A stretch of 64,000 nucleotides of DNA. Origin: Glebionis coronaria (taxonomy: Eukaryota > Streptophyta > Magnoliopsida > Asterales > Asteraceae). Position numbers and translations under genes: made by a program. Where the stretch lies: NCBI GenBank assembly GCA_025667525.1, contig JANFOE010002289.1, positions 27,899 through 91,898 of the forward strand, given 5' to 3'. The notes under the pieces are model-generated. The model saw nothing but the letters and a program-made list of their open reading frames with translations. It did not search any database and was not told the origin of the DNA. Positions 53,509 through 64,000 of the stretch are shown here, piece after piece (position 1 is the stretch's first letter; every line of letters begins with the position of its first letter).

Positions 53509-53797
53509 TGATACGATCCTGCGGTCTCTTAGTAATATTAATTATATAATTAGTTTATTTACTTATCTTTTATTGCATTATCTTAAAGAACAAGATAAGT
53601 TTAGGGCATCTTTTATTATAAATAGATTATGAAGTCTGTAATTCTGATTATGATGTTTAATGATTATGAAGTATTGGTTTTATTAATCAATTGGGGAGTC
53701 GGTTTATCTCACTAATATAAGCCATTGGGGGGTCGGGTTATCCCATTAATATAATCTATCTATCCTTTTATCTCTATTATCGATCCGGTTCGTATCA
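53509..53797 (+). repeat. XY-2 3' LTR
   Basis: 289 bp copy of 41477-41764, followed by TTATA. Confidence 0.93.
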
Positions 53798-53802
53798 TTA
53801 TA

Positions 53803-54321
53803 CTGGTTGTTTTTATTGTTTCCTCTAGTAACTTCTAAACAACCTTCATTTTTCCTTGATCATTGATGTTCTTCAAATTACATCCTTAACCCTGTTTTCT
53901 TTCACCAATTTCATCTACACTTCTACGCCTGTTCTCACACTTCTTAAACTCATGTCCAAACATTGAGCAAAAATTATATTCTAAACCCCTTTATAGTTGC
54001 ATTACTACCCCTACAGTGCAATTCAATCTCTTTCTTTAACTCCTTTTTAGCCTCAATTCAAACTAAAACTCTAGCATAACCAAATCTACCATATCCTTAG
54101 TGACACATATTGGCAGTCACAATGTCCATTACCAATGGCTTACCAATACCACTAGTAATAGCACAGCGACGAAGCCGGAAATTTAGTTACGGGTGGGACA
54201 AATAACAATGAGCATTAAAAAAGTAGTAATATCACTAGAGAACAGTTTTATTATAAATTGTTATTGGAAAATTAGCTATTTTTATAAAAGAAACAAAATT
54301 ATTTATTTATAGCCCTAAAAA
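53803..54321. other. Host flank after XY-2
   Basis: About 520 bp. The first 75 bases continue the hydrophobic frame noted at 41313-41476. The rest is AT-rich without an ORF or repeat that I recognise. Confidence 0.45.
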
Positions 54322-55093
54322 CTATGTTTAAACTTGTAATCAAACCTTTTTATTTTCCACCAAGAACGATTGAGTCGCACTTTCAACTTGTAATCAATTC
54401 GAAAAGATTGGAATCAACGAACTTTCATACAAGGCTAAACCCTTGTACTAATTTACATTCTATTAAATTTTTCTTTAAACATTTAAAGCTAAAATACCGT
54501 ACCTTAACTCATAACATTTCTTAAAGACTTTAATCAATAGTTTTTGGTCTATTTTGTTTGGAAAATGCTAAGCGTGGCATTAAAAGTTGTGTATAGGAGG
54601 ACATTTAGACATGCTCCAAACTGTTTGTATCTTAAGTTATAGGCTTATAGCCCTAAGAGGTACGTTTAACGTACATCAATTTCCACATTTTTATAACTTT
54701 TAAATTAAAAGTTATAAAAATGTGGAAATTGATGTACGTTAAACGTACCTCTTAGGGCTATAAGCCTATAACTAAAGATAAAAACAGTTTGGAGCATGTC
54801 TAAATGTCCTCCTATACACAACTTTTAATGCCACGCTTAGCATTTTCCAAAAAAAAAAGTAGACCAAAAAACTATTGATCAAAGTCTTTAAGAAATGTTA
54901 TGAGTTAAGGTACGGTATTTTAGCTTTGAATGTTTAAAGAAAAATTTAATAGAATGTAAATTAATACAAGGGTTTAGCCTCGTATGAAAGTTCGTAGATT
55001 CCAATATTTTCGAATTGATAACAAGTTGAAAGTGCGACTCAATCGTTCATGGTGGAAAATAAAAAGGTTTGATTATCTATTTTAAACTAATAG
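54322..55093. repeat. Large near-perfect palindrome (arms about 380 bp, no spacer)
   Basis: The sequence left of 54704 reappears inverted to the right with few mismatches. The centre is CTTTTAAATTAAAAG. Landmarks: GATTGAGTCGCACTTTC (54369) pairs with GAAAGTGCGACTCAATC (55028); ACGTTTAACGTACATC pairs with GATGTACGTTAAACGT. The outer 140 bp of each arm is the end of an Athila LTR (AATTCGAAAAGATTGG); the inner part is not recognised. Confidence 0.92.
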
Positions 55094-55336
55094 TAAAATG
55101 AAAGTGTCGTTGAGTAAAAATAAAGCTTTAAAAATTAAACTAAAAATGACGAGTTGAAAATAAATGATTAAAAATTTAAAGTGAATTTAAATCTTAAAAC
55201 TTTGTAAAAATTATCTAAGACAAAACTCGTTTAAAAATAATACTAAGTAAAAGTGCGGGAAAAGTGAAATTTGAAAATAGAAATTAAACAATAATAATAA
55301 TAAACAAAAAAAACAGGAAATAAAATTAAAGAAAGG

Positions 55337-55660
55337 TCAGATCGCAGTCACGATCGCAACCAACGATCGTACTCTGGATCGTACCCTGGATCGCAGTCAA
55401 GCGATCGTACTCTTGGATCGTACTCCACCACGATCGCAACAAGTGGATCGCAGTGGACGATCGTGACCAAGTGATCACACCCACAATCGAAGCCTTGGAT
55501 CGTAGTGAATGATCGGACTCCAGATCGTAGCCACAAGTCGCAACCACGATCGTAACAAGTCGATCGTAGCTTAGATCGTGGTGAGTGATCTTAGTCTTGA
55601 TCGCAGTAATGGATCACAAGTAGAAACCTTAGGGGTTTATGCGATCACACTTACTCGATC
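55337..55660 (-). repeat. Short-motif array based on GATCG, both orientations
   Basis: About 25 GATCG or CGATC motifs in contexts such as GGATCGTA, GGATCGCAGT and ACGATCGTA, over 320 bp. It occupies the same downstream position in the LTR as the arrays of Athila-1 and Athila-2. Confidence 0.9.
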
Positions 55661-56232
55661 AGATTGGGTAAATAGTTGTTACGATGGGATTCAAAAACAG
55701 AATAAGCACAAATAAGCAAGACGAATAAGCACTTATTTAAACCATAACCAAATGAAAACACGCATAAATTTAAGAACTTTTAAGACACGAAATAAGCAAA
55801 CTTTATGAATCAAACTTTAAAAAGACTAAACTTTTAAGAAAACTTAAAAGTAAATAAGCTAAACACAAAATAAGCCAATAAGCATAACAAGCTTTAAGCT
55901 TAATAGTATAAAAACTTATATAGGAGTAAAAAGATAAACTTTTTAATCACATAAACATCAAAATTAAACAAGGTGCATTAAAATTTCGAATAAAAGATAA
56001 ATCAAAATCAAGAAAGGTAGAAGAAGATTAAAGATGAAAAGCTTAAACTTGAACTTGTAGATTAATGATTACAAAATAAAAGATTAAACTAAAGCTTAAA
56101 CATGAAAGAAAGAAAAGATGAAGTTCTAGTGAGAGAAAGTTAAACACTTTCTCTCTCTAAAAATAAAACTAAAGAAAGAAAAGTAAACTAGCTAACAATT
56201 CACTAACACCCTCCTAATGACACATTAGGAGG

Positions 56233-56242
56233 GTATATATAG
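56233..56242 (-). promoter_or_regulatory. TATA box of Athila-3 LTR
   Basis: CTATATATAC on the minus strand, about 440 bp into the LTR, the same spacing as in Athila-1 and Athila-2. Confidence 0.5.
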
Positions 56243-56678
56243 GAGGTGGGAGTGCATGTGTTGCTTCCTTCTTTCTTTCTTCTCGTCTCGACTCGACTTA
56301 AATTCTTTGTCTTTCTCGACGTCGTCTCGGGATTTGTCGATATAAATTGAACTCGCCTTATAATTTTCTTCTATAATTAGACTTGAGTTCTTCGACTTCA
56401 TTAAACTTCCGTCTTTAGACTTTTTCTTCGATAAATCTTTAGAATAGGCCTTGGACTTCTGTTCTTTTTACACTCTTGATCTTTTGACTTCGTCTTTTCT
56501 CGTTTTCTTCGATAAAAGCCCGTGATAGCCCATGTTTTCTTCCTTTTTCATATTTTTATCCTGAAACACAATAAAAACACAAACCATGCATAATTCCGAC
56601 TTTTACGACATAAAGTATACGTTTTGTTCTTGTTATTATTGGAAATAAGTGGTAAAAGGATAAGTGTTTTCACACTCA

Positions 56679-58740
56679 TTAAATCTCCTACACTTGACCA
56701 TTGCAATGCCCTCATGCAATGCATTAATTTTAAAGCACGGTTTTCATTTTTCATCATAAATAACCCACCTTGGCCTTTATTAAAGACTAAACACTAAGGA
56801 AACTAAAAGAACAAAACAAGTAAAGAAATCAAAGACGTACATTGGGGTTTTGGTTGTCATGAATGTTTATCATCCTCAAGTTTCACGTTCCCCATACCAA
56901 GCTTAAAAACGAGATCATTGTTATTATAAGTTAGCAAACTAACACGAACTCATGTGGCCCAATTATTTACTTAGACTCCCTTATTCCTAGGTGTATCTCT
57001 TATATTTTATGATTGTCTCGAATGATCATGAGGATGCATTGTTTGACTTGTTTCGATAGTTTATTTAGGCCGAAAATAAAGTGGAACAATTTAATCAATA
57101 GTTAGCTAAAGGACAAAATCTTTTAAAACTGCTTCTCGGGACCTCTTAAAGTTCATATCTTGGCATAACTCGCTTCACGATTTGAGACCTTTCTCGGACC
57201 GATATTTGGCAGCGACTTCATACTTCGAATCTTTGAGAGACGTTCTTGAAATTATGGTCTTCTCTTCATAATATGAATTTTTCACTTGAAGTTTTTGAGA
57301 GATTCTTCATATTTGGACAACGACTTCTTCATTTTTCTCTAATCTTTATCTTGAACTTTGATATACAACGATCCGTCTCCTTTTAGGACTTCGATCTATT
57401 TATCCTCATACCTTGTTAGGGCCTTTTTGGATAGACTTCTCCATGATCTTTAGGGGAGTATTTGATTTTCGTCGTGTGTCTCGATCCTTCATATTGATTT
57501 TTGATAAATGATTCTTCACATCACTTGGGATCTTTAGCAACAAAATGTAGCCCTCATGCCTTGTTAGGGCCTTTTCGGACTCGCCAATCTTTGCATCCCG
57601 CTTCAATAACTTATGCCTTGGCTATGAACTCTATTTAATATCGAGCAACTTTTAAACGATCTTGTGCTAGAAGCTAAGTAACTTTTCAGATCGTAAAACC
57701 TTATTTATTGCAAATATATTTATTAACAAAGCGATGGGAGAAAAAGCTTATAATCAACTCACAGAAATTCATGAAAGAATACCAAACTTATAATTGACTC
57801 TATCATCTCTCATTCTCCACAATTTAAAATCTCAAGGAATGAGACTCGTGGATGCTTAGCCAATTAAATCAAAGTTTTGGGTTTTCAAGTCATCTATAGG
57901 ATCTTGCAACTTCTTAGACTTTTTCAAGTTTAGAATTCGCATTTTAAAGTTCCCTTGATAAACGAATTTCTAGGATCAATTATAGGAACTTGCGAAAAGT
58001 TCTTGTTCTTAACCCGTATGAGTTAAGACTATCGCGTTTTAAAGTTCCCTATATAAAAGCCTAGCAAAACTTGACTTAAACACGTTAAGGATACTAGCTA
58101 GAGTAAACTTGGATAAGTAAACTCGGGTTGAGTCAAAAGATTCATGACGTTGAAAAATTTAAAACCACTTTATTAAAAATTTATTTTAGCAAGGAAAGTA
58201 AATAATGATAACAAAGGAAAAACTACTAGGCCAAAATAGATTAAAAATTTTGAAAAATGTCGAAAAATTAAATTTTCCGGTTAAAATGAGTACAAATTCA
58301 TGGAAAAGCCCACTTACTTCGATAGAAGTCCCCCTACACTTGATATAAACATTGTCCTCAATGTTTAAGCATGGGGAAGTAAACTCCCCTACACTTATGA
58401 CATTGTGCACGTTATTTAAATCTTGCTAAGGAAAGGACAACTATAGTGATTTCAATGTGAACATATAAGATTTGAAATATTGAATCACAATAGTTTAGGA
58501 TAGAACTAGGAAGACGGGTATACACGATCACGGTTCGTCAAATGTCATCAAAAGTGCTCTTTGAAGCTTTAATCCCTGCACATCATAAGAAACAAAAGAA
58601 CAAACACATACGGGGCTCCCCCTACACTTATTATGAAAACAATAAGGATAGATCAACGGGCTGCCTCCCGTGAAGCGCTTGTTTTTGTTAACAGAGTCAC
58701 GAGCCTGACTCCTAATTGACTTGCACGAAGTTGATTTCAG
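56679..58740 (-). other. Athila-3 3' non-coding region; the rest of the element is missing
   Basis: Minus-strand equivalent of the Athila-1/2 3' UTR: final purine tract at 56684-56697, conserved block at 57400-57604, hairpin AAACATTG-TCCT-CAATGTTT at 58347-58366, and purine modules at 58330, 58386 and 58618. It ends near 58740 where Athila coding sequence should begin; instead a Tekay fragment on the other strand starts. Athila-3 is therefore 5'-truncated. Confidence 0.75.
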
Positions 58741-58877
58741 GTTCGGGATTGAATCCTAGAAGATTTTTCTAGGATTATGTGTTTTTTGAATCTTAGGCTA
58801 AAGATGATGTTTTTGTGGTTGTATGCTTTTATTAAGGTTTGAATGATTGAATGTCAGTGATTTAGTTATATGGTTAG

Positions 58878-60194
58878 TTGTTTTGCTCTAAAATCCTTAA
58901 AAATTTGTTAGTAAGATTTATAAAGGGGTGTTTGGATTTGCTATCTGCTAGTCTTGCTGAAACTCATAGCTCTCCATTCTCCATTCATCCTGGTTCAACC
59001 AAGATGTACCACGACATCAAGCAGTACTTTTGGTGGAGTGGTATGAAACAGGATGTTGCTACTTATGTCTCCAAATGTCTTACCTGCTAGCAGGTTAAGA
59101 TCGAGCATCAGCGGTCTAGTGGTCTACTAAAACTATTAGAAATTCCAGAGTGGAAGTTGGACAAGATCACCATGGATTTTGTTACCGGTCTTCAGCAGAC
59201 CAAGAGGAAGCATGATGCAATTTGGGTTATCGTTGATCGACTTACCAAGTCAGCTCATTTCTTACCAATCCGGAAAGATGATCCAGTTAGAAAACTCGCG
59301 GACACTTATAAGAAGGAGATCATGAGAGTTCATGGTGCTCGATCCAGTATCATCTCGAACAGAGTTCCTCGGTGTACTTCGTGATTTTGGAGGAGTCTGC
59401 AGAAAGCTTGGGGTACGAAACTTAAGCTAAGCACGGCTTTTCATCCTCAAACAGAAGGGGTCGGAGTGAACCATTCAGACATTAGAAGACATGCTTCGAA
59501 CATGTGCATTATAATGGACAGGATATTGGGACGATTATATCTTCTTGGTAGAGTTTGCATATAACAACAGTTGGCACACCAGGATCAAGTGTGCACCCTT
59601 TGAAATGTTGTATGGCCTAAAGTGTCGCGCCCCAATCTGTTGGGATCAGGTTGGTGAGCGAACACTTGAAGGTCCGAAGATGATAGAGTTGACCAACGAG
59701 AAAGTCGATGTAGCCAAGGCGAAGTTACAAGAAGCTCGTGCACGTCAGAAGAGTTATGCCGACAAGCATCGTAGGGATTTGCATTTCAACGTGGGAGATC
59801 ACGTCTTTCTTAAGGTATCACTGGCACGTGGTGTTAGACGTTTTGGAATCAAAGGAAAACTCAGTCCTCGATTCGTTGGATCGTTTGATATCATCGGGCG
59901 ATTCGGTGAAGTATCATATCGTTTAGTGTTACCTCTGCAGCTTTCTCACGTTCACCCTTACTCAGAGGATACAAGTATCATCCATTTCACATGGTTCAAC
60001 ATCAACTTGAACAGATTCGTGAAGATCTTACCTTCATCGAGGAACCCAAACGAGTTCTTGACAGACAGGAACGAGTCATGAGGAAGAAGATGACTCCATT
60101 CGTCAAAATCCTTTGGAGGGATCACATCGAACGGGAAGCCACTTGGGAGATAGAGGAGTCTCTCCGGACTTCTTACCCTCATTTCAAGTTTTAA
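58878..60194 (+). pseudogene. Tekay/Del chromovirus integrase with chromodomain, broken
   Basis: + strand, several frames. Zinc region: HPGSTKMYHDIKQYFWWSGM with CLTC, followed by a TAG at 59088. Core: MDFVTGLQQTKRKHDAIWVI with the first Asp; the second catalytic position reads IISNRVPRCTS where an Asp is expected in place of Asn; 59385-59544 is frameshifted around the expected Glu. The C-terminal part is open from 59545 (EFAYNNSWHTRIKCAPFEML, VGDHVFLKVSLARGVRRFG). The end (60050-60194, another frame) is a chromodomain, KILWRDHIEREATWEIEE. The rest of pol and gag are absent. Confidence 0.88.
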
Positions 60195-60253
60195 ATTTGG
60201 GTATGTTCCTCTTTCAGTTTACCTTATCTATAATTCAGGGACGAATTATTCTT

Positions 60254-60269
60254 TTTAGGGAGGAAGAGT
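60254..60269 (+). other. Polypurine tract of the Tekay element
   Basis: TTTTAGGGAGGAAGAG directly before the TGTAAAAACCC that starts the LTR. Confidence 0.75.
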
Positions 60270-61885
60270 TGTAAAAACCCGCATCTAAATGCCATGAACA
60301 ATACACTACGTAAACATACGAACCAATTAAAGCTTTCCTTTTATGTCATGAACACGTGTCACGAATATTAAATTCAGAAACCACATACGTGTTAGTGCAC
60401 GATAATTATTAAGTACGTATTAATACACGATAATTATTAATCATAATAATTATAATTACAAGCATATGATCACGAACATTAAAACATGAACATGTTAACT
60501 ACGTATATATTTATTATAACACGATAAATATTGATTACGTGCAAGTATTAATTATAACACGAACGTTTAACCACGAACTAACGCGAATATATTATTAAAC
60601 GAACACGTAAATTATTAAACATGAACAAAGCTCGGGTTGCCCCTTGTGGGACATGGTAGCCGCGGACACAAGGACAAGAGGGGGTCCAGCCCAACTTTAT
60701 TTTAACTAAAAAGAAACAAAAAGGAAAACACATACTTTATTCTACAGATTTAAAAAAAACAAAAACCCTAGCCTCCTTGTTCTTTTCTCCTTGCCACCGG
60801 CTTCAAGAGACACCACCAAGGGTGTTGGTTGATTTTGATTGTTGATATTCAGGTTATTCATGGTTAGTGTTCTTAGTCTCATTCGATCACGTATTCGATA
60901 AACATCAAAACCTTGATCTTTATTTTATTTTCTTTAATTATGTTCATGCTTATATTTAAAAACATAATTAAACATGTTAAACATGGAGATTAATCAAGAA
61001 ACATGTAATAAATGGGGGTTTTGGTGGGGTTGTTCGGCCGATGCACGCAAACAGAGAGTCGAAGCTCTCGGTGGTCTTGCGATTCACCAACAGCCGAGAC
61101 CTTGTGGTCTCGGCGTGGTCTTCGTGGCTCGGTCGCAGGGAACAAAGGGACCCATAATCGCGTCGGGGTGGCCTTGTGGTTTGCTGTGGGTCTCGGCACA
61201 GCACCATCAGCTTAAGCCGGTGGCTGTTTTGCCTTGTCAGTGGGAACCGCAGCGAGAACAGGGCGAACCACCGACTAGCAGCCGGTGGTGTTTCGGTCCA
61301 GCAGTGGCTAGCCAGGCCATGAAAGTGGCTGTCGGCTAGACCGGTTTAGCTACTGTCGGGCTGGTTCGGTCCGGTTCACGGTTCGGTTCGGTCCGGTTCA
61401 TGGTTCGGTCTAAATTAAAACACGGGTTCGGTCACGGGATTAATTTTTACAAGTTATACATTTTACAAGTTATGTTATTTTTCAAGAAAAATTAAACTAA
61501 TTAAAACATGACTAGTAATTAATATAATTTAATGACTTAGGTTATATTATTTTTAATAAATAATACATATTTTTAACCTAAGTATTTTACCATTTAATTT
61601 AGATTATAGTATTAATTATTTATTAAAACGTGGACTATACTTAATTAATAAATCACGACTTAGATTATAATTAATAAATTGTTAATACATGATTAACCTA
61701 AGTATTTTATATGTCTTAATTTAATTAAATCATGCCTTTAATTAAATCTTATAACCCATAGTTTATTAAATTATCATGACATTATTAATAAACTATACTA
61801 TTAATTACATGACCTATGATATTTAACTAGTAAACTTAAGCATATATTATTAGCTTATTAATTCAGCTTATTTCTAAATATGAAA

Positions 61886-62047
61886 ACTTTCTATTTTTGG
61901 AAACTTACTATTTTTGTAAACTTTCTATTTTTAGAAACTGAACTATTTATAGAAATTGATCTATTTTTGGAAACTTTCTATTTTTGGAAACTTTCTATTT
62001 TTGGAAACTTTCTATTTTAGGAAACCTGCTATTTTTAGAATCTTACT
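61886..62047 (+). repeat. Tandem repeat, unit about 17-19 bp (AAACTTTCTATTTTTGG)
   Basis: About nine units within the Tekay LTR, with small variations such as TTACTATTTTTGT and CTGCTATTTTTAG. The three units at 61970-62020 are nearly perfect. Confidence 0.85.
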
Positions 62048-63114
62048 TATTATTACACAACAAGGATAATAACACAAGAACACAAGATAATACTTAATCA
62101 GAATACATGAAATACATGATTAACATAGTATAACATTTAGAACAGTAAACAAGACATGGACATATAAAACAAGCTAAGAACATGATATAATCAATAACGT
62201 ACTCAGTAATCAGAATACTTATACATGTCCCCTATTTATGTAGCATTAGTGAAGTCAGAATAGGACTTTCATCTTTTCGTCTTTCCTCGTTCACTGGACA
62301 CACGGTACAGATTTCCCGTCCTTCAGTATGGACATTCTTTCCTTATTAGGATTCCCTGTTTACAGCCAACTGTTTTCCCAGTATATGTTTTATATGTTTG
62401 ATTACTTATGTTAGTTTAAATGTCTAAGACATATACATGCATGACCAGTGTCACCTAGTTATGGAGGTACCATAACCATAACAGTGGAGGCACCAGTGTT
62501 ATGACTTCCCCACGGTAGAGTGATTGATCATGTCGTCCCTTTTCAGTTTTGGCCTATATTTATTATCATGTGGGGCGTATGGGTGCATCCTAGTTACATG
62601 TTTTACAGTATTTTCATGGTGAATGCGATGTGTGCCTTGCATCATTCACAAGGAGTTGATCCCTCATACCCAAACTATTTAATTAGAGGCAACCCTTCTA
62701 ATCGCATCACGAGGTCTCCCTTCCAAGTATTCATGCACGGTGGAACCTCATGACCTATATGGGCTATTGGCTAATTATTAAAGATTTTCATATAAAAACA
62801 TAAGTCTTTTCAAACTATAAAACCAGTTTTATGAACATGTTCTAGGTTATCTAGGACTTATACATTTCGCTGCTATTAGTCTTTTATGCTATGTCATTTC
62901 ATGCTATACTTGTATATCCGTTCATTGGGCGTTATGCTCAGCCGATTTCCTTTCATGTTCCCAAACAGCAGATACTCAAGGGCGCTCGTTGATTTTAAGA
63001 GCATGTGCATACGGATTGGAAGCTATCTAGCCTTCATCACTTTATGCATTTTTCCTTACATTATGCAACTTATTTCTTTGGACATTATTTAGTCCTTTTC
63101 CATTTCAATACTTA

Positions 63115-63494
63115 GGTGGTGTTTGGTTAAGCTTATGAGTTGGGCTTAGCTTATATGATATAAGCCATTTATGGCTTATATGATATAAGCTTATAAGCCC
63201 ATGTTTAGTGTTTTGTTTAGCTTATTAAAATTAACAAAGTAAAATGACAAAAAAACACATAAATATTAAATGTTGTAGTTATTAAATGTGGGTATAAAAG
63301 TCTTTTTATATATTATTTTTATATAAGCCCACCATTCCTTATAAAAGCTACAAATGTGAGGCTTACCAAAACCCCCTTATATAAGCTTATAAGCCTACTT
63401 ATATAAGCTTAACCAAACACTTGATTTCGGCTTATAAGCTGATATAAGCTAATAAGCTTATAAGCCCACTATATAAGCTAAAATAAACACCCCC
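63115..63494. mobile_element. Tourist-like (PIF/Harbinger) MITE, 380 bp
   Basis: Ends GGTGGTGTTTGGTTAAGCTTA and TAAGCTAAAATAAACACCCCC are imperfect inverted repeats. TTA flanks both sides (63112-63114 and 63495-63497), the Harbinger target duplication. The interior is full of AAGCTTATA and TATAAGC inverted motifs and has no transposase. Confidence 0.82.
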
Positions 63495-63652
63495 TTATAT
63501 TCATGTGTGATGAGCTTATACTTAAACTACCGATGTTTTTTTATGGTATTTCCATACATGGTTATTTAATGTTTTTAGACATTTACCTTGCATGCTTTGA
63601 TGACACGCCATAATTACGCGTGACATTATATTTACCAAAATGGGGTGTTACA

Positions 63653-64000
<348 letters not shown>

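Larger units (their letters stand above)
41477..53797 (+). mobile_element. XY-2: non-autonomous LTR element split by Athila-2
   Basis: LTRs 41477-41764 (288 bp) and 53509-53797 (289 bp), with TTATA on both sides (41472-41476 and 53798-53802). Primer site TGGTATCAGAGC at 41767; purine tract (TTTTTGGGGCGGGAG) before 53509. Its own interior is about 930 bp once Athila-2 is set aside, with a single gag-like-sized ORF and no polymerase. Confidence 0.93.
54970..56678 (-). repeat. Athila-3 3' LTR, minus strand, with GATCG array; downstream end unclear
   Basis: On the minus strand it starts TGAGTGTG at 56678 with the hairpin AGTGT-GAAA-ACACT (56676-56663), then a leader similar to the Athila-1 LTR start. 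TATA box at 56233-56242; short-motif array at 55337-55660. The end near 54970 merges into the palindrome and no CA terminus is clear, so this edge is approximate. 55094-55336 and 55661-56230 hold no gene. Confidence 0.78.
58878..63652 (+). mobile_element. 3' remnant of a Tekay/Del chromovirus
   Basis: Integrase with C-terminal chromodomain, then a purine tract and a 3.4 kb LTR, which is typical of the Tekay clade. The 5' two-thirds is missing; the left break is against the truncated Athila-3. It is degenerate and old. Confidence 0.87.
60270..63652 (+). repeat. Tekay 3' LTR (3383 bp, including a nested MITE)
   Basis: It starts TGTAAAAACCC and ends GGGTGTTACA, the inverted ends typical of this clade. 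Inside are a GC-rich stretch with GGTTCGGTCCGGTTC repeats (61340-61430), a tandem A/T-rich repeat (61886-62047) and a Tourist-like MITE (63115-63494). Frames of 60-120 codons at 60974-61339 and 62520-63092 match nothing I know. Confidence 0.82.

Noticed and set aside
60974..61339. GC-rich 121-codon ORF in the Tekay LTR
   Set aside because: Open on both strands because of base composition; no domain recognised and inside an LTR.

Overview
This window is AT-rich plant nuclear DNA made almost entirely of nested transposable elements, with the remains of one host gene. The Copia SIRE, Tat, Athila and Tekay lineages, a Tourist-like MITE, a tRNA-derived SINE and a gene of the plant VMP1/KMS family all point to a dicot. 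The wording of the Copia and SIRE proteins resembles Asteraceae elements, but that is recall and not a search result.

Layout, left to right. 1-11759: a SIRE-type Ty1/Copia element on + (gag, pol and a third ORF of about 1 kb codons, 3' LTR; the 5' LTR is cut by the window edge). It sits in the 3' non-coding part of a minus-strand Ty3/Gypsy Tat element (11760-18575, LTR 17993-18575). The Tat element in turn interrupts the reverse transcriptase of an older minus-strand Copia element (18576-21665). A 1.3 kb miniature LTR element (TRIM-A, 21711-23028, target duplication AAAAT) sits in the leader of that Copia. 23034-25153 is gene-poor sequence with a possible Athila-like LTR fragment.

25154-28683 carries the C-terminal exons of a VMP1/KILLING ME SLOWLY-like ER membrane protein. 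They are broken by a 750 bp TRIM (TRIM-B) in one exon, a 694 bp hAT-type MITE with an 8 bp duplication in another, a tRNA-derived SINE and a one-base frameshift. 28908-41023 is a non-autonomous LTR element (family XY) with three LTRs and two internal regions (duplication ATCTT). Its third LTR holds a 9.2 kb Athila element (Athila-1, 31784-40976) that keeps gag and protease but has an acidic domain where RT, RNase H and integrase should be. 41477-53797 is a second family XY element (duplication TTATA), containing a 10.8 kb full-length Athila (Athila-2, 42111-52922, duplication AGCAT). 54322-55093 is a near-perfect palindrome of about 770 bp whose arms carry an Athila LTR end. 54970-58740 is the 3' part of a minus-strand Athila (Athila-3). 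58878-63652 is the 3' end of a Tekay/Del chromovirus with a 3.4 kb LTR that carries a Tourist-like MITE. The window ends in a (TA)n tract of over 200 bp.

How the parts relate. Athila-2 carries all enzymatic domains, though one stop codon separates RT from integrase. Athila-1 and the two XY elements lack a polymerase and would have to be mobilised in trans. The three Athila families share features that protein-coding annotation does not explain: a GNRA-loop hairpin at the first bases of the LTR, a repeated hairpin plus polypurine module in the 3' UTR, a conserved 3' UTR block of about 200 bp with a twice-repeated 21-mer, and a CpG-rich short-motif array in the transcribed half of the LTR whose motif differs in each family. 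These are the most likely undescribed biology here. No intact host gene, tRNA, rRNA or CRISPR array was seen.
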